A stretch of DNA of 64,000 bases from Lysobacterales bacterium (GTDB lineage: Bacteria > Pseudomonadota > Gammaproteobacteria > Xanthomonadales > Xanthomonadaceae): assembly GCA_019510125.1 (NCBI GenBank), contig JAEKKX010000004.1, positions 1-64,000 of the forward strand, given 5' to 3'. The first letter of the stretch is position 1; each line of letters begins with the position of its first letter. Shown here piece after piece: positions 8,290-17,137 of this stretch. The translations under genes were made by a program, and so were the position numbers. The notes below the pieces were generated by a model. It was not told the origin of the DNA and made no database searches. It saw only the letters and a program-made list of their open reading frames with translations.

Positions 8290-8873
8290 CCGCCGTTTCC
8301 ACTGCCGGCACCGCGCCGCGTCCTCGCTCGCGCCTGCGCGCTCGTATCGTGCTGACGGGTCTGTCCGCCTGCGGCCTCGCTGCGCTGGCCTGGGCGTCCT
8401 TCGTGCATCCGCTGCCGCGCCTGATCTACAACCCATCCGACAGCGTGGCGGTCGGCTGGTATCGCGTCGATCCGCTGGGCGACGGCACCGACTCGCTGCC
8501 GCGTTCTTTCTCCGTCGGCAGCATCGTCCTGACCACGCTGCCGCCAGACGCCGCCGCGCTGGCCGCGCAGCGCGGCTACCTGCCGGCGCGCGTGCCGCTG
8601 CTCAAGCGCGTGGGCGCAGTCGCGCCGCAGGAGGTGTGCATCACTGGCCGCATCGTCCGCATCGACGGCGTGCCTTCGGCCGCCGTGCTGCCCGCTGATC
8701 GCTGGGGTCGTCCGCTGCCATCCTGGCAGCAATGCCGTCGCCTTGAAGCTGGCGAACTGTTCCTGCTCAGTGTGACCAACCCGGCGTCATTCGACAGTCG
8801 GTATTTCGGGCCGGTCAGCGCATCCGCCGTGATCGGCGTCGCGCATCCGGTCTGGCTGGAGGCTCGCCCATGA
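8286..8873 (+). CDS. traF: TraF-like S26 conjugative transfer signal peptidase
   Basis: A 195-residue inner-membrane protease of the S26 family. One N-terminal membrane segment (residues about 20-40) anchors a periplasmic catalytic domain with the Ser motif NPSDSVAVGWYR (probable nucleophile Ser53) and the Lys motif LLKRVGA (Lys107). In RP4, TraF cuts and cyclises the TrbC pilin; the trbC gene of this element lies at 22100. It is joined to DUF2840 upstream and to the next frame downstream by four-base overlaps. Confidence 0.85.
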   Translation: MTAVSTAGTAPRPRSRLRARIVLTGLSACGLAALAWASFVHPLPRLIYNPSDSVAVGWYRVDPLGDGTDSLPRSFSVGSIVLTTLPPDAAALAAQRGYLPARVPLLKRVGAVAPQEVCITGRIVRIDGVPSAAVLPADRWGRPLPSWQQCRRLEAGELFLLSVTNPASFDSRYFGPVSASAVIGVAHPVWLEARP

Positions 8874-9325
8874 TGGCCGCCGACTCGCTGCACGTTGCCG
8901 TGCATCTCATCGTGCCATCGGGCGTGTCGTTCTGCTGCTCGTCGCCGTGTCGTCGCGCATGCAGTGCGGGTGCATTCGCACCGCACTTCGCGCTGCCTTC
9001 GGCGCAGCCGTCCAACGTGCAGGCGTCTTGCCTCGAACGCGCCCGGCCTGTGGCCGTCGCCGCGTTCGCCGGCGCGCTGGCCGCTCGCGCAGCAGCGCCG
9101 CCGGGCCGCCGCTGCCCGGAGCGCCAGCGAGGGGCAAAGGCGGAAGGCAAGACAAAAGGACGCGGCACCGGGCCGCGTCGAAAGCCAGTCTGCACATGGG
9201 GGTGGCGCGGCACGCAGCGGCTTCGCCACCGTGCCGCTTGGGGCGCGAGGCCCGCGCCAATGCAGGCATGTCCGCGTGCTTCGCACGACCGGACACGCCA
9301 GAGCTTGCAGGGAGCGCAGCCATGA
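8870..9325 (+). CDS. Hypothetical Arg/Ala/Pro-rich open frame between traF and relaxase
   Basis: A 151-residue frame whose ATGATG start overlaps the traF stop and whose TGA overlaps the relaxase ATG. That is exactly the coupling used by the other genes of the operon. The composition (many Arg, Ala, Pro, Cys) and the absence of any recognisable fold make it doubtful as a stable protein. It could be a coupling reading frame that carries ribosomes across a non-coding region likely to contain oriT. I cannot assign a function. Confidence 0.35.
   Translation: MMAADSLHVAVHLIVPSGVSFCCSSPCRRACSAGAFAPHFALPSAQPSNVQASCLERARPVAVAAFAGALAARAAAPPGRRCPERQRGAKAEGKTKGRGTGPRRKPVCTWGWRGTQRLRHRAAWGARPAPMQACPRASHDRTRQSLQGAQP
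9159..9179. other. Perfect hairpin, candidate part of oriT
   Basis: GACGCGGC (9159-9166) pairs perfectly with GCCGCGTC (9172-9179) across a five-base loop, about 140 bases before the relaxase start. Relaxases commonly recognise such a hairpin next to nic. No nic consensus was identified, so this is only a candidate. Confidence 0.3.
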
Positions 9326-11307
9326 CCGACCGCCGCGACGATGATTTCCGCATCCGCCCCAGCGCCCCAAAGAACCGGGGCCAGGGCTTCGTCTCCAAGG
9401 TGCTCAAGCAGGCAGGCAAGGCCAGCAGCGGCAAGTCCACTGTGCGCCGTCTTGGCACTGCGAGCGGCACCGGGAGGGGCACCGGCCAGCGGCCCGGCTC
9501 GCGCCTGGGGCGCGGCCACACGGCGGCGCGCTTCGCCGGAGCGAAGCTCACGCCCATGTCGCGGCGCGTGACCATCAAGACGCTGCTGGTCAACCAGCGC
9601 CAAGCCAGCCCGCAGTCGCTCGCCAAGCACCTGCGCTACATCGAGCGCGACGGTGTGGGCCGCGATGGCGAGCCGGGCCAAGCCTATGGGCCGCAGACCG
9701 ATGCTGCCGACCTCGACGCCTTCAAGGAACACTGCGCCGACGACCGACACCATTTCCGCTTCATCCTCTCGCCCGAGGATGGCGCGGAACTGGAAGACCT
9801 GCGCACCTACACGCGGCACCTCATGGGCCGCATGGAGGCCGACCTGGGCACGGGCCTCGATTGGGTGGCCGTCACTCACTGGAACACCGACAACCCGCAC
9901 ACGCACATCGTCGTGCGCGGGCGCGATGACACCGGCAAAGACCTCATCATCGCGGGCGACTACATCGCCGATGGCTTCCGCCATCGCGCCGCCGAACTGG
10001 CGACCGAATGGCTGGGGCCGCGCACCGAACTGGAGATCCAGCAGACTTTGCAGCGCGAGGTCGAGCAAGAGCGATGGACGAGCCTCGACCGCACGCTGCA
10101 ACGTGAGGCCGGCGATGATGGCCGAGTGCATGTCGAACGCCTCAACGAACCGCGGTTGCAACGTCAGCGCCTGCTGCTGATCGGCCGCCTGCAACGCTTG
10201 CAGCGCCTTGGCCTGGCCGACGAGCTGCGGCCGGGCACCTTGGCCTTCCATGCCGACGCCGAGAAGACCTTGCGTGCCCTGGGCGAGCGTGGCGACATCA
10301 TCCGCACCATGCAGCGGGCCATGCGTGGCGAGCCGCGCGAGTTGGCGGTGTTCGAGCCGGGGGACGATGGCCGAACCATCGTCGGTCGCGTGGCCGCGAA
10401 GGGGCTGGCCGACGAGCTGCGCGACCGGGGCTATCTGGTCATCGACGGCGTGGACGGCAAAGCCCATTACGTCGCGCTCAATGCCCGCGACGAACTGGCG
10501 AACTATCCGACCGGCGCGGTGGTGGAGGTGAAGGGATCGGCTGACGTGCGCGCTGCCGACAAGAACATCACCGCACTGGCGAGCGGCGGCCTATACCGCA
10601 CCGACCATCACCTGGCCGTTGCGCAGGGTCAAGCCGTGCCCGGCCGCGATCCGCAGGAAGTCGTCGCGGCCCACGTCCGCCGGCTGGAAGCCCTGCGCCG
10701 CGCAGGCATCGTGGAGCGCGTGGCCGAGGGGCTATGGAAGGTGCCGGACGACCTGGCCGAACAGGGCCGCCGCTATGACGCACAGCGCCTGGGCGGCGTG
10801 GCCGTGGAACTGAAATCGCACCTGCCCATCGAGCGGCAGGCCCGCGTGATCGGAGCCACCTGGCTCGACCAGCAACTGATCGCTGGTGGCTCGGGCTTGG
10901 GCGACCTGGGTTTTGGTGGCGAGGCCAGACAGGCGATGCAGCAACGCGCCGACTTTCTGGCCGAACAGGGGCTGGCCGAGCGGCACGGGCAGCGTGTGAT
11001 CCTCGCGCGCAACCTGCTGGGCACGCTGCGCAACCAGGACCTGGCGCAGGTCGCCAAAGACATTGCGGCCGACACCGGCTTAGAGCATCGCCCGGTGGCC
11101 GACGGGCAGCGCGTGGCTGGCATCTACCGGCGCTCCGTCATGCTCGCCAGTGGGCGCTACGCGATGCTCGATGACGGCATGGGGTTCTCACTGGTGCCGT
11201 GGAAACCCGTGATCGAACAACGCTTGGGGCAGCAACTTGCCGCCACGGTGCGCGGCGGCGGGGTGTCGTGGGAGATTGGGCGGCAGCGTGGGCCGTCAAT
11301 CAGCTAG
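9322..11307 (+). CDS. MobP-type relaxase, DUF3363 family (RlxS-like)
   Basis: A 661-residue relaxase that should nick oriT and pilot the transferred strand. The His-triad motif HWNTDNPHTHIVVRG (residues about 186-200) binds the metal ion. The DUF3363 region fills the C-terminal two thirds and ends with a segment around WKPVIEQRLGQQ. The start MTDRRDDDFRIRP is the usual one for this family, preferred over earlier in-frame starts reaching back to 8947. The 3' end overlaps the convergent MarR gene by 12 bases. Confidence 0.9.
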   Translation: MTDRRDDDFRIRPSAPKNRGQGFVSKVLKQAGKASSGKSTVRRLGTASGTGRGTGQRPGSRLGRGHTAARFAGAKLTPMSRRVTIKTLLVNQRQASPQSLAKHLRYIERDGVGRDGEPGQAYGPQTDAADLDAFKEHCADDRHHFRFILSPEDGAELEDLRTYTRHLMGRMEADLGTGLDWVAVTHWNTDNPHTHIVVRGRDDTGKDLIIAGDYIADGFRHRAAELATEWLGPRTELEIQQTLQREVEQERWTSLDRTLQREAGDDGRVHVERLNEPRLQRQRLLLIGRLQRLQRLGLADELRPGTLAFHADAEKTLRALGERGDIIRTMQRAMRGEPRELAVFEPGDDGRTIVGRVAAKGLADELRDRGYLVIDGVDGKAHYVALNARDELANYPTGAVVEVKGSADVRAADKNITALASGGLYRTDHHLAVAQGQAVPGRDPQEVVAAHVRRLEALRRAGIVERVAEGLWKVPDDLAEQGRRYDAQRLGGVAVELKSHLPIERQARVIGATWLDQQLIAGGSGLGDLGFGGEARQAMQQRADFLAEQGLAERHGQRVILARNLLGTLRNQDLAQVAKDIAADTGLEHRPVADGQRVAGIYRRSVMLASGRYAMLDDGMGFSLVPWKPVIEQRLGQQLAATVRGGGVSWEIGRQRGPSIS

Positions 11308-11748
11308 TGCTAACCCATGTATTTCGCTTTGTTTGAAAGCCTCGGTCAATTCCGAGCGAGCGGACTGCCAATGTGACTTCAACTCACGTATCGCGTTGCA
11401 TCCATGTTCAGTCAGAATAATCTCGACAACTCTGCGGTCATGCGTGCGATCCATGCGCTCTTGTGCTGCTCTTTGGAGCATGCCCTTGTTTTCAAGACGG
11501 TCCAATAGCCTTGTCACAGAGGCTGAGTCGACTGCCAGACTGCGGGCCAAAGTGCTAGGCGTACATGCTGGAGTGGCTGAAATATGGTGTAGCGCCATCA
11601 CCTGCACAGCGGTCAAACCGAACGGAGCAGCCACGCGATTCAGCACTTGATTCCTTGCTGTGCAAAGCCGCGTGATGGCCGTAGAAAGCTCCATCACCCG
11701 AAGGGCGTCGTCTGATTTCTCCGTGCCGATTGACCCATTCGGCATCAT
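11296..11748 (-). CDS. MarR-family transcriptional regulator
   Basis: A 150-residue winged-HTH protein. The DNA-binding core (SVTRLLDRLENKGMLQR, then the wing MDRTHDRRVVEIILTEHG) is a textbook MarR domain. It is co-transcribed with the upstream TetR gene, the two overlapping by ATGA, and lies back to back with the efflux operon it may help control. MarR proteins often release DNA when a drug or aromatic compound binds; the ligand here is unknown. Its last 12 bases overlap the relaxase end. Confidence 0.85.
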   Translation of the reverse strand: MMPNGSIGTEKSDDALRVMELSTAITRLCTARNQVLNRVAAPFGLTAVQVMALHHISATPACTPSTLARSLAVDSASVTRLLDRLENKGMLQRAAQERMDRTHDRRVVEIILTEHGCNAIRELKSHWQSARSELTEAFKQSEIHGLALAD

Positions 11749-12425
11749 GACCGGGAACGCTTATTGGGCGAGTCCTCGCCGCAACCATAGGCACGCATGA
11801 ATGTCATTACGGCTGCATTCGCCCACTGGTCAATCTGCGCCGAGGAAGGCGCGGCATCCGGATGAGTCAGGCACTGAAGCTGGGGTTCACCCCGAACCAG
11901 GTTGATGAACAGACTGGCGGCCGTCTCGCGGCCAATCTCGCCAAGATCGACCTCGCCGGATGCTGCCGCATTGGCCAGTTGTTCGGCCACCATCGCCGTC
12001 ATGACCTGCGGGCCGGCCAGATAGAACGTCCGTGCGAGCTGGGGAAAGCGTGGGCCTTCGGCGATCACGACGCGGAAGACAGCCAGCCCGCCCGGAGACA
12101 GCACGATGTTCAAGTAGGCCCGAGCCAACAGGGTCAACGTTTCTCGCAGCTTCCCCGGGCGGAACTCGATGCCCTGCACCGTGTTCGTGAACGCTGCACA
12201 TTCGGCTTCGATTACCGCGGTGAAGAGTGCTTCCTTGTTCGCGTAGTGCGCGTAAACCGTGGACTTGGACACGCCAGCCTCGCGCTGGATCATGTCGGTT
12301 GTTGCCGCGCTGAACCCATGGGTCAGGAAGACGTTTCGCGCAGCGCGCAGAACGGTGAGAGCCTTGGCGTTCAGCTCGCCGCTGCTCGGCGGCGGGGCGG
12401 TCATGACTTGGTTGGTTCGTCGCAT
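11745..12425 (-). CDS. TetR-family transcriptional repressor of the efflux operon
   Basis: A 226-residue TetR-type repressor. The N-terminal HTH (FSAATTDMIQREAGVSKSTVYAHYANKEALF, here split around residues 38-68) is clear, and the rest is the ligand-binding C-terminal domain. It is divergent from the OMF-MFS-HlyD operon, and two copies of a 15-bp operator-like sequence lie between the genes, so it very probably represses the pump and itself until an exported compound binds. An alternative start is the Met at residue 8. Confidence 0.88.
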   Translation of the reverse strand: MRRTNQVMTAPPPSSGELNAKALTVLRAARNVFLTHGFSAATTDMIQREAGVSKSTVYAHYANKEALFTAVIEAECAAFTNTVQGIEFRPGKLRETLTLLARAYLNIVLSPGGLAVFRVVIAEGPRFPQLARTFYLAGPQVMTAMVAEQLANAAASGEVDLGEIGRETAASLFINLVRGEPQLQCLTHPDAAPSSAQIDQWANAAVMTFMRAYGCGEDSPNKRSRS

Positions 12426-12472
12426 CTGCTTGGGTCGGAAGTTTTGACACGGTGGCCAGGATTCTATATAGT

Positions 12473-12590
12473 ACCAAACCGCTCGGTACGCATCAACCTA
12501 ACCATTCGTCTCACAGGCATCTGCACCTAAGCAGGTTTCTTGTGAGCCGTCGGCTTAACTTTTATCGTAAATCACACCGAGCGGTTCGGT
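12473..12590. promoter_or_regulatory. Paired TetR-type operators between tetR and efflux operon
   Basis: ACCGAGCGGTTCGGT at 12576-12590 (plus strand) recurs on the minus strand at 12473-12487 with one change. Each copy is a near-palindrome, and each is followed by ACTAT in its own orientation. One lies just ahead of the efflux operon start (12617), the other before tetR (12425), as expected for a repressor that shuts both divergent promoters. Confidence 0.7.
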
Positions 12591-12616
12591 ACTATTCGCG
12601 CATTGGATAAACCTTC

Positions 12617-14152
12617 ATGACGTCACAACCGCTGCTCTCACAACTGCTGCGACAAGCAGGCACGGCGCTCTGCACGATCTCACTGGTCGGCTGTGCGGTG
12701 GGTCCTGACTTCGTGAAACCCGACGACAGGCTTGCAGCCGTTCAACTGTCGCCCAGGGCGGATTACGCGCAGGCTCAGGAAACATCCGCTGCGAACTTCC
12801 CATCGTCATGGTGGACGCTGTTCAACGATGACGTGTTAGCGGATCTGCAAGCCCGTGCGCAGGCGGGCAACCTGAACCTGCAGATCGCTTCCGAGCGCAT
12901 TGAGCAAAGCCGGGCGCAGTTGGGGATTGCTTCCTCGCTGCTGCTGCCCAGCGTGGGCGCATCGGCAGGCTATTCCCGCGAGGCCCTCAGCGAGCACGGC
13001 AAGTTTGCCGCGTTGGGTGCACCGACGAGCGCGAGCGATTTCTGGCAGTTGGGATTCGACGCCAGTTGGGAACTCGATCTGTGGGGCCGCGCGCGGCGAT
13101 CGCGCGAAGGCGCCGCAGCCGCCTTCGAGGCCACTGTGTATGAGCGCGAGGCGGCACGGGTGGCCTTGTCCGCCGAAGTGGCCCGCACCTACCTCCAATT
13201 GCGAGGAACGCAGGCGCAACTGGACATCACCCGGCAGAACCTGGAGGTCGCCGATCGCACCCTGCGCCTTGCCGAAAGCCGTGAGCGCAACGGTGTCGCC
13301 ACGCGCTTTGAAACCGCTTCGGCGCGCGCGCAACTGGCAACGGTGGAGGCGCTGGTGCCAGAACTGGTCCAGCGCCGCAACACGCTGATGAACGCCTTGG
13401 CACTGCTGCAGGGGGAGGAGCCGCGCGCCCTCGATGCGCAGTTGCTTGAGGCGATGCCCTTGCCTTCGCTTCCTTCCAATGTGCCGGTGGGCCTGCCCTC
13501 CGAATTGGCGCACAGGCGGCCGGACATACAGCGCGCCGAAGCCCAGCTCCATGCCGCGACGGCGGCCATCGGCGTCGCCAAGGCCGATTTCTACCCGCGG
13601 ATCGGCTTGCGGGGAAGAGTCGGCGTCGAGGCCTTCGAGTTCAACGACCTCGACAGTTGGGATTCCCGGTTCTTCTCCGTTGGCCCGACAGTCTATCTCC
13701 CGATCTTTCAGGGCGGTCGTTTGAAGCAGCGCCTGGCGCTGAACGAGGCACGGCAAAGAACAGCCGCCATTGCCTATCGGCAGACGGTGCTGCAAGCCTG
13801 GCATGAAGTGGACAACGCCCTGGACGCCTGGGCAGCCCAGCAGCACCGACATGCCGAATTGCTGGTTTCGTATGAACAGAACAAGCAGGCGCTGCATGCT
13901 GCCGAGCGCGGCTATCAGGAAGGCGCTGCCGACTACCTGAATGTCCTGGCCGCGCAGCGTGGCGTCCTTGCCAGCCAGACCAGCCTCAATGCCAGCGCCA
14001 CCAACGCCGCGCTCACCCTGGTCAATCTCTACAAGTCGCTGGGCGGTGGCTGGGACCCTGACGCACTCACATCCGACCGGCAGGCCGGCGGCGATGCGCC
14101 CCTGACGACCACTGCGTCGTCTGCCACCTCGCCATCAAAGGCCGGCCAATGA
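12617..14152 (+). CDS. Outer-membrane efflux lipoprotein (OprM/NodT family)
   Basis: A 511-residue outer-membrane factor that forms the exit duct of a tripartite pump. It has a signal peptide with lipobox LVGC (Cys26), then two OEP repeats rich in Ala/Gln/Arg coiled coil; family signatures include GPDFVKPD near the start and PTVYLPIFQGGRLKQ in the second repeat. It heads the operon and overlaps the MFS gene by ATGA, so pump and duct are co-translated. Expression should be set by the TetR operators just upstream. Confidence 0.9.
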   Translation: MTSQPLLSQLLRQAGTALCTISLVGCAVGPDFVKPDDRLAAVQLSPRADYAQAQETSAANFPSSWWTLFNDDVLADLQARAQAGNLNLQIASERIEQSRAQLGIASSLLLPSVGASAGYSREALSEHGKFAALGAPTSASDFWQLGFDASWELDLWGRARRSREGAAAAFEATVYEREAARVALSAEVARTYLQLRGTQAQLDITRQNLEVADRTLRLAESRERNGVATRFETASARAQLATVEALVPELVQRRNTLMNALALLQGEEPRALDAQLLEAMPLPSLPSNVPVGLPSELAHRRPDIQRAEAQLHAATAAIGVAKADFYPRIGLRGRVGVEAFEFNDLDSWDSRFFSVGPTVYLPIFQGGRLKQRLALNEARQRTAAIAYRQTVLQAWHEVDNALDAWAAQQHRHAELLVSYEQNKQALHAAERGYQEGAADYLNVLAAQRGVLASQTSLNASATNAALTLVNLYKSLGGGWDPDALTSDRQAGGDAPLTTTASSATSPSKAGQ

Positions 14153-15720
14153 GTGCCGCAGCGTTGCAGCCGACAGCGGCGCCACCCGCACCCGCTGCTG
14201 CGGTAGCCCCTCCGAAGCGGGCGATCGCCGGGCTGGTCGGCATCCTCATCGCGGCCATGATGGCCGGACTGAACAACCGCGTGGGCGCGTTGGCGCTGGC
14301 GGACGTGCGTGGCGCGCTGGGCTTCGGCCTGGACGACGCCTCCTGGCTCACGACCGTCTATAGCGCCGGCGAAGTGATCGCCATGCCGTTTGCGGCATGG
14401 TTCGCCATCACGCTCTCAGTGCGCCGCTTCGAGCTGTGGATGATCGGCGCATGCACCTTGCTGGCGGTGTGCATTCCCTTCATCCATGACCTCGATCTGC
14501 TGCTGGCCATGCGCTTCCTGCAAGGCATCGCCAGCGGCACGATGATTCCCGTGCTGATGATGGCGGCGTTGAAGTTCCTGCCACCCCACATACGGCTGCA
14601 CGGACTGGCGCTGTATGCACTGACGGCCACCTTCGCCCCCAACCTCTCGATCTGGCTGGCGGGGCAATGGACGGATGGCCTGTTCGATTGGCGCTGGGTG
14701 TACTGGCAAATCCTTCCGCTCGCGGCCATTGCCGCCTTGTTGATCGGATGGGGCCTGCCGAAAGACCCGATCCAGACAGACCGCTTCCCGCAGGCCAACT
14801 GGCCGGGCATGGCTTTCGGCATGCCGGCATTTGCCCTGATTACCGTCGCCCTGGATCAGGGCGTGCGGCTGGACTGGTTCAACTCCCCCCTCATCGTCGT
14901 CTCATTGGTGGCCGGGCTGACGCTGCTGGCGGCCTATCTGCTGACGGAGTGGTATCACCCGGCGCCGTTCATCAAATTGCAGATGCTCAGCCGCCGCAAC
15001 CTGGCGTTGGGCTTCACCTTGTTCATCTGCCTTCTGGTCGTGCTGACCTCTGGCGTGATGTTGCCGATGACCTATCTCGGGCCGCTCCAAAGCTACCGAC
15101 CGCTTCAGATGGCACCAATCGGGCTCATCGTCGCGCTGCCTCAACTGGTCCTGGGTTCCGTGGTGGCGCTGTTCCTGTACCGGAAATGGGTCGATGCCCG
15201 ATTCGTGTTCGCGGGCGGCCTGCTGCTGATCGCCCTGGCGTGCTTCTTTGGTGCGCAATTGACTTCCGATTGGAACCGCGACCAGTTCGTTATGACGCAG
15301 ACGCTGCAAGCCTTTGGCCAGCCCATGGCTGTCGTCTCGATGCTGTTCCTGTGTACCAGCGTCGTACATCCCAGCGAAGGCCCGTATGTGTCGGGGAACA
15401 TCAACACGCTGCGCGCCCTGGGGTCGGTACTCGGGGGCGCGGTGGTTGGGCAACTCGTGACCGTGAGACAGCGGTTCCACGCGGAAATGCTGCTGGACCA
15501 CGCTGCGTTGGTAGGCAACTCCGTCCCGCTTGCTCCGGAGCCCGCTCAACTGATGGGAATCATCGGCCAGCAGGCGCTGGTGCTGTCAGTCGCGGATGCC
15601 TATCGCGTACTCGGCGTTCTGGCGCTGGTGATGGTCCCCTTCGTATTGCGGCTGACCTGCATTCCCGCCCCCGACTTGCAGGCCGCTGCTCCTCAATCCA
15701 AACCTTTGCCCCAAGGATAG
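14149..15720 (+). CDS. DHA2-family (14-TM) MFS drug efflux transporter, EmrB/QacA type
   Basis: A 523-residue inner-membrane proton/drug antiporter with about 14 hydrophobic segments. The N-terminus is an Ala/Pro-rich cytosolic tail, and the first helix region carries LIAAMMAGLNNRVGALALADVRG, in which the usual DHA2 acidic-residue pattern (LD.TIVNVALP) is replaced. MRFLQGIASGTMIPVLM matches the family's motif C region. Together with the downstream adaptor and upstream OMF it would move hydrophobic toxicants straight out of the cell. The substrate cannot be read from the sequence. Confidence 0.88.
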   Translation: MSAAALQPTAAPPAPAAAVAPPKRAIAGLVGILIAAMMAGLNNRVGALALADVRGALGFGLDDASWLTTVYSAGEVIAMPFAAWFAITLSVRRFELWMIGACTLLAVCIPFIHDLDLLLAMRFLQGIASGTMIPVLMMAALKFLPPHIRLHGLALYALTATFAPNLSIWLAGQWTDGLFDWRWVYWQILPLAAIAALLIGWGLPKDPIQTDRFPQANWPGMAFGMPAFALITVALDQGVRLDWFNSPLIVVSLVAGLTLLAAYLLTEWYHPAPFIKLQMLSRRNLALGFTLFICLLVVLTSGVMLPMTYLGPLQSYRPLQMAPIGLIVALPQLVLGSVVALFLYRKWVDARFVFAGGLLLIALACFFGAQLTSDWNRDQFVMTQTLQAFGQPMAVVSMLFLCTSVVHPSEGPYVSGNINTLRALGSVLGGAVVGQLVTVRQRFHAEMLLDHAALVGNSVPLAPEPAQLMGIIGQQALVLSVADAYRVLGVLALVMVPFVLRLTCIPAPDLQAAAPQSKPLPQG

Positions 15721-15727
15721 TTTCACC

Positions 15728-16762
15728 ATGGCCATGCCGAAGAAAGCCAAGATTACCAGTGCCGTGCTGCTGCTCGCAGTCGCAGTGGGCTGTGTCATTT
15801 ATCTGAATCGTCCCGAGTCCAGCGCATCGACCCAATCTACGGACGATGCCTACGTCCAAGCCGATTTCACCCTCGTCGCGCCGCAGGTGTCCGGCGTGAT
15901 CGGAAAGGTACTGGTCGAAGAAAACCAGCCAGTGAAGGCTGGGGATTTGCTCGTCGCCATCGACGACCGGGATTTCATCGTTGCGGTGAACACGGCAAAG
16001 GCACAGGTCGCCGCTGCCGAGGCCAGTGTCGAGGGGCTTGCCGCGCGTGTGGTGCAGCAGGAAACCGCGATACGTCAGGCGCAGGCGGCCGTTGCGGTGG
16101 ACGATGCAGAACTCAAATTGGCAGAGGCCAACCAGAAACGCTACCGGAACCTGGCCTCCGATGGATCAGGTTCGATCCAGGCACAGCAACAGGCCGAGGC
16201 GCAGTTGGCCATTCGGCTGGCCAGCCGGGACAAGAATCGCGCGGGCCTGCAAGCGGCGCGGCAGCAGACGGACATCCTGAAAGCCGATCTTGAAAAGGCC
16301 AAGGCTGCGCTTTCTCAAGCGCAAGCCGCACAGGCCGCAGCGGAGTTGAAGCTCTCCTATACCCAAATCACGGCGCCCATCAGTGGCGTGATCGGCCAGA
16401 AGTCAGTGCGCGTCGGATCGTTCGTGAATGCCGGCAAACCATTGGCGGCCGTCGTTCCGCTGGATGCGGTCTACATCACGGCCAACTTCCGCGAAACGCA
16501 GTTGGCGCGCGTGCGGCCTGGGCAGCCGGTGGACATCAAGGTGGATGCCTTGCCGGGTACCGAGTTGAAGGGAACCGTGGAGAGCCTGGGGCCGGCCAGT
16601 GGCGTCAGCTATTCGGCCGTCGCGCCACACAACGCCACGGGCAACTTCACCAAGATCGTCCAGCGCCTGCCTGTGCGTATTCGCATCGACTCCGACCAGC
16701 CTGATGCGGCGAATCTGCGCGTCGGTATGTCCGTAACGCCGAAGATCCGCATCGGCGACTAG
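15728..16762 (+). CDS. EmrA/HlyD-family membrane fusion (adaptor) protein
   Basis: A 344-residue periplasmic adaptor with one N-terminal membrane anchor (residues about 9-25). A lipoyl half-domain follows (QADFTLVAPQVSGVIGKV), then a long Ala/Gln coiled-coil hairpin (about 85-210) and a beta-barrel domain ending at TPKIRIGD. It links the MFS pump to the outer-membrane duct and is the third gene of the operon, seven bases after the MFS stop. Architecture and length fit EmrA. Confidence 0.9.
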   Translation: MAMPKKAKITSAVLLLAVAVGCVIYLNRPESSASTQSTDDAYVQADFTLVAPQVSGVIGKVLVEENQPVKAGDLLVAIDDRDFIVAVNTAKAQVAAAEASVEGLAARVVQQETAIRQAQAAVAVDDAELKLAEANQKRYRNLASDGSGSIQAQQQAEAQLAIRLASRDKNRAGLQAARQQTDILKADLEKAKAALSQAQAAQAAAELKLSYTQITAPISGVIGQKSVRVGSFVNAGKPLAAVVPLDAVYITANFRETQLARVRPGQPVDIKVDALPGTELKGTVESLGPASGVSYSAVAPHNATGNFTKIVQRLPVRIRIDSDQPDAANLRVGMSVTPKIRIGD

Positions 16763-16792
16763 GTCATCACTCCAACATGAGGAGCCACACAA

Positions 16793-17104
16793 ATGAGGCA
16801 ATACCTTTATCGCGTAACTCTGGAGCAATTGACGGATTCACATGGCGTCCCCAGTGAACGCAAGCCTCTGCAGTTTAAGGTTGGGAATCATGACGACATC
16901 ATCTCTGTCGTGACGTGGATTCGCAGCAGAGGTGATTTCAGCAGCCAGGCAGATGCGGCGGCATTTGCGGTTGGCCTGAAGCTGTTTGGCGGAGCCATCC
17001 TGGCGAACAAAGACAACCCGCTTCTATTTTCATTCCTGCCGCAGCTATATCAGTTTGTCAAGGATTTGAAAGCAGGATCAACCGACAGCCAAAGAAAAGA
17101 CTGA
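16793..17104 (+). CDS. DUF3861 family protein
   Basis: A 103-residue soluble protein whose start (MRQYLYRVTLEQL) and central KPLQFKVGNHDDI identify DUF3861, a small family of unknown function. It follows the adaptor gene by 30 bases and probably belongs to the same transcript. GC content is visibly lower than in its neighbours, which suggests it came with the efflux cassette from another source. Confidence 0.7.
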   Translation: MRQYLYRVTLEQLTDSHGVPSERKPLQFKVGNHDDIISVVTWIRSRGDFSSQADAAAFAVGLKLFGGAILANKDNPLLFSFLPQLYQFVKDLKAGSTDSQRKD

Positions 17105-17137
17105 TTGTTCTCTTTGCGAAATGGGATGTGAATCGCC

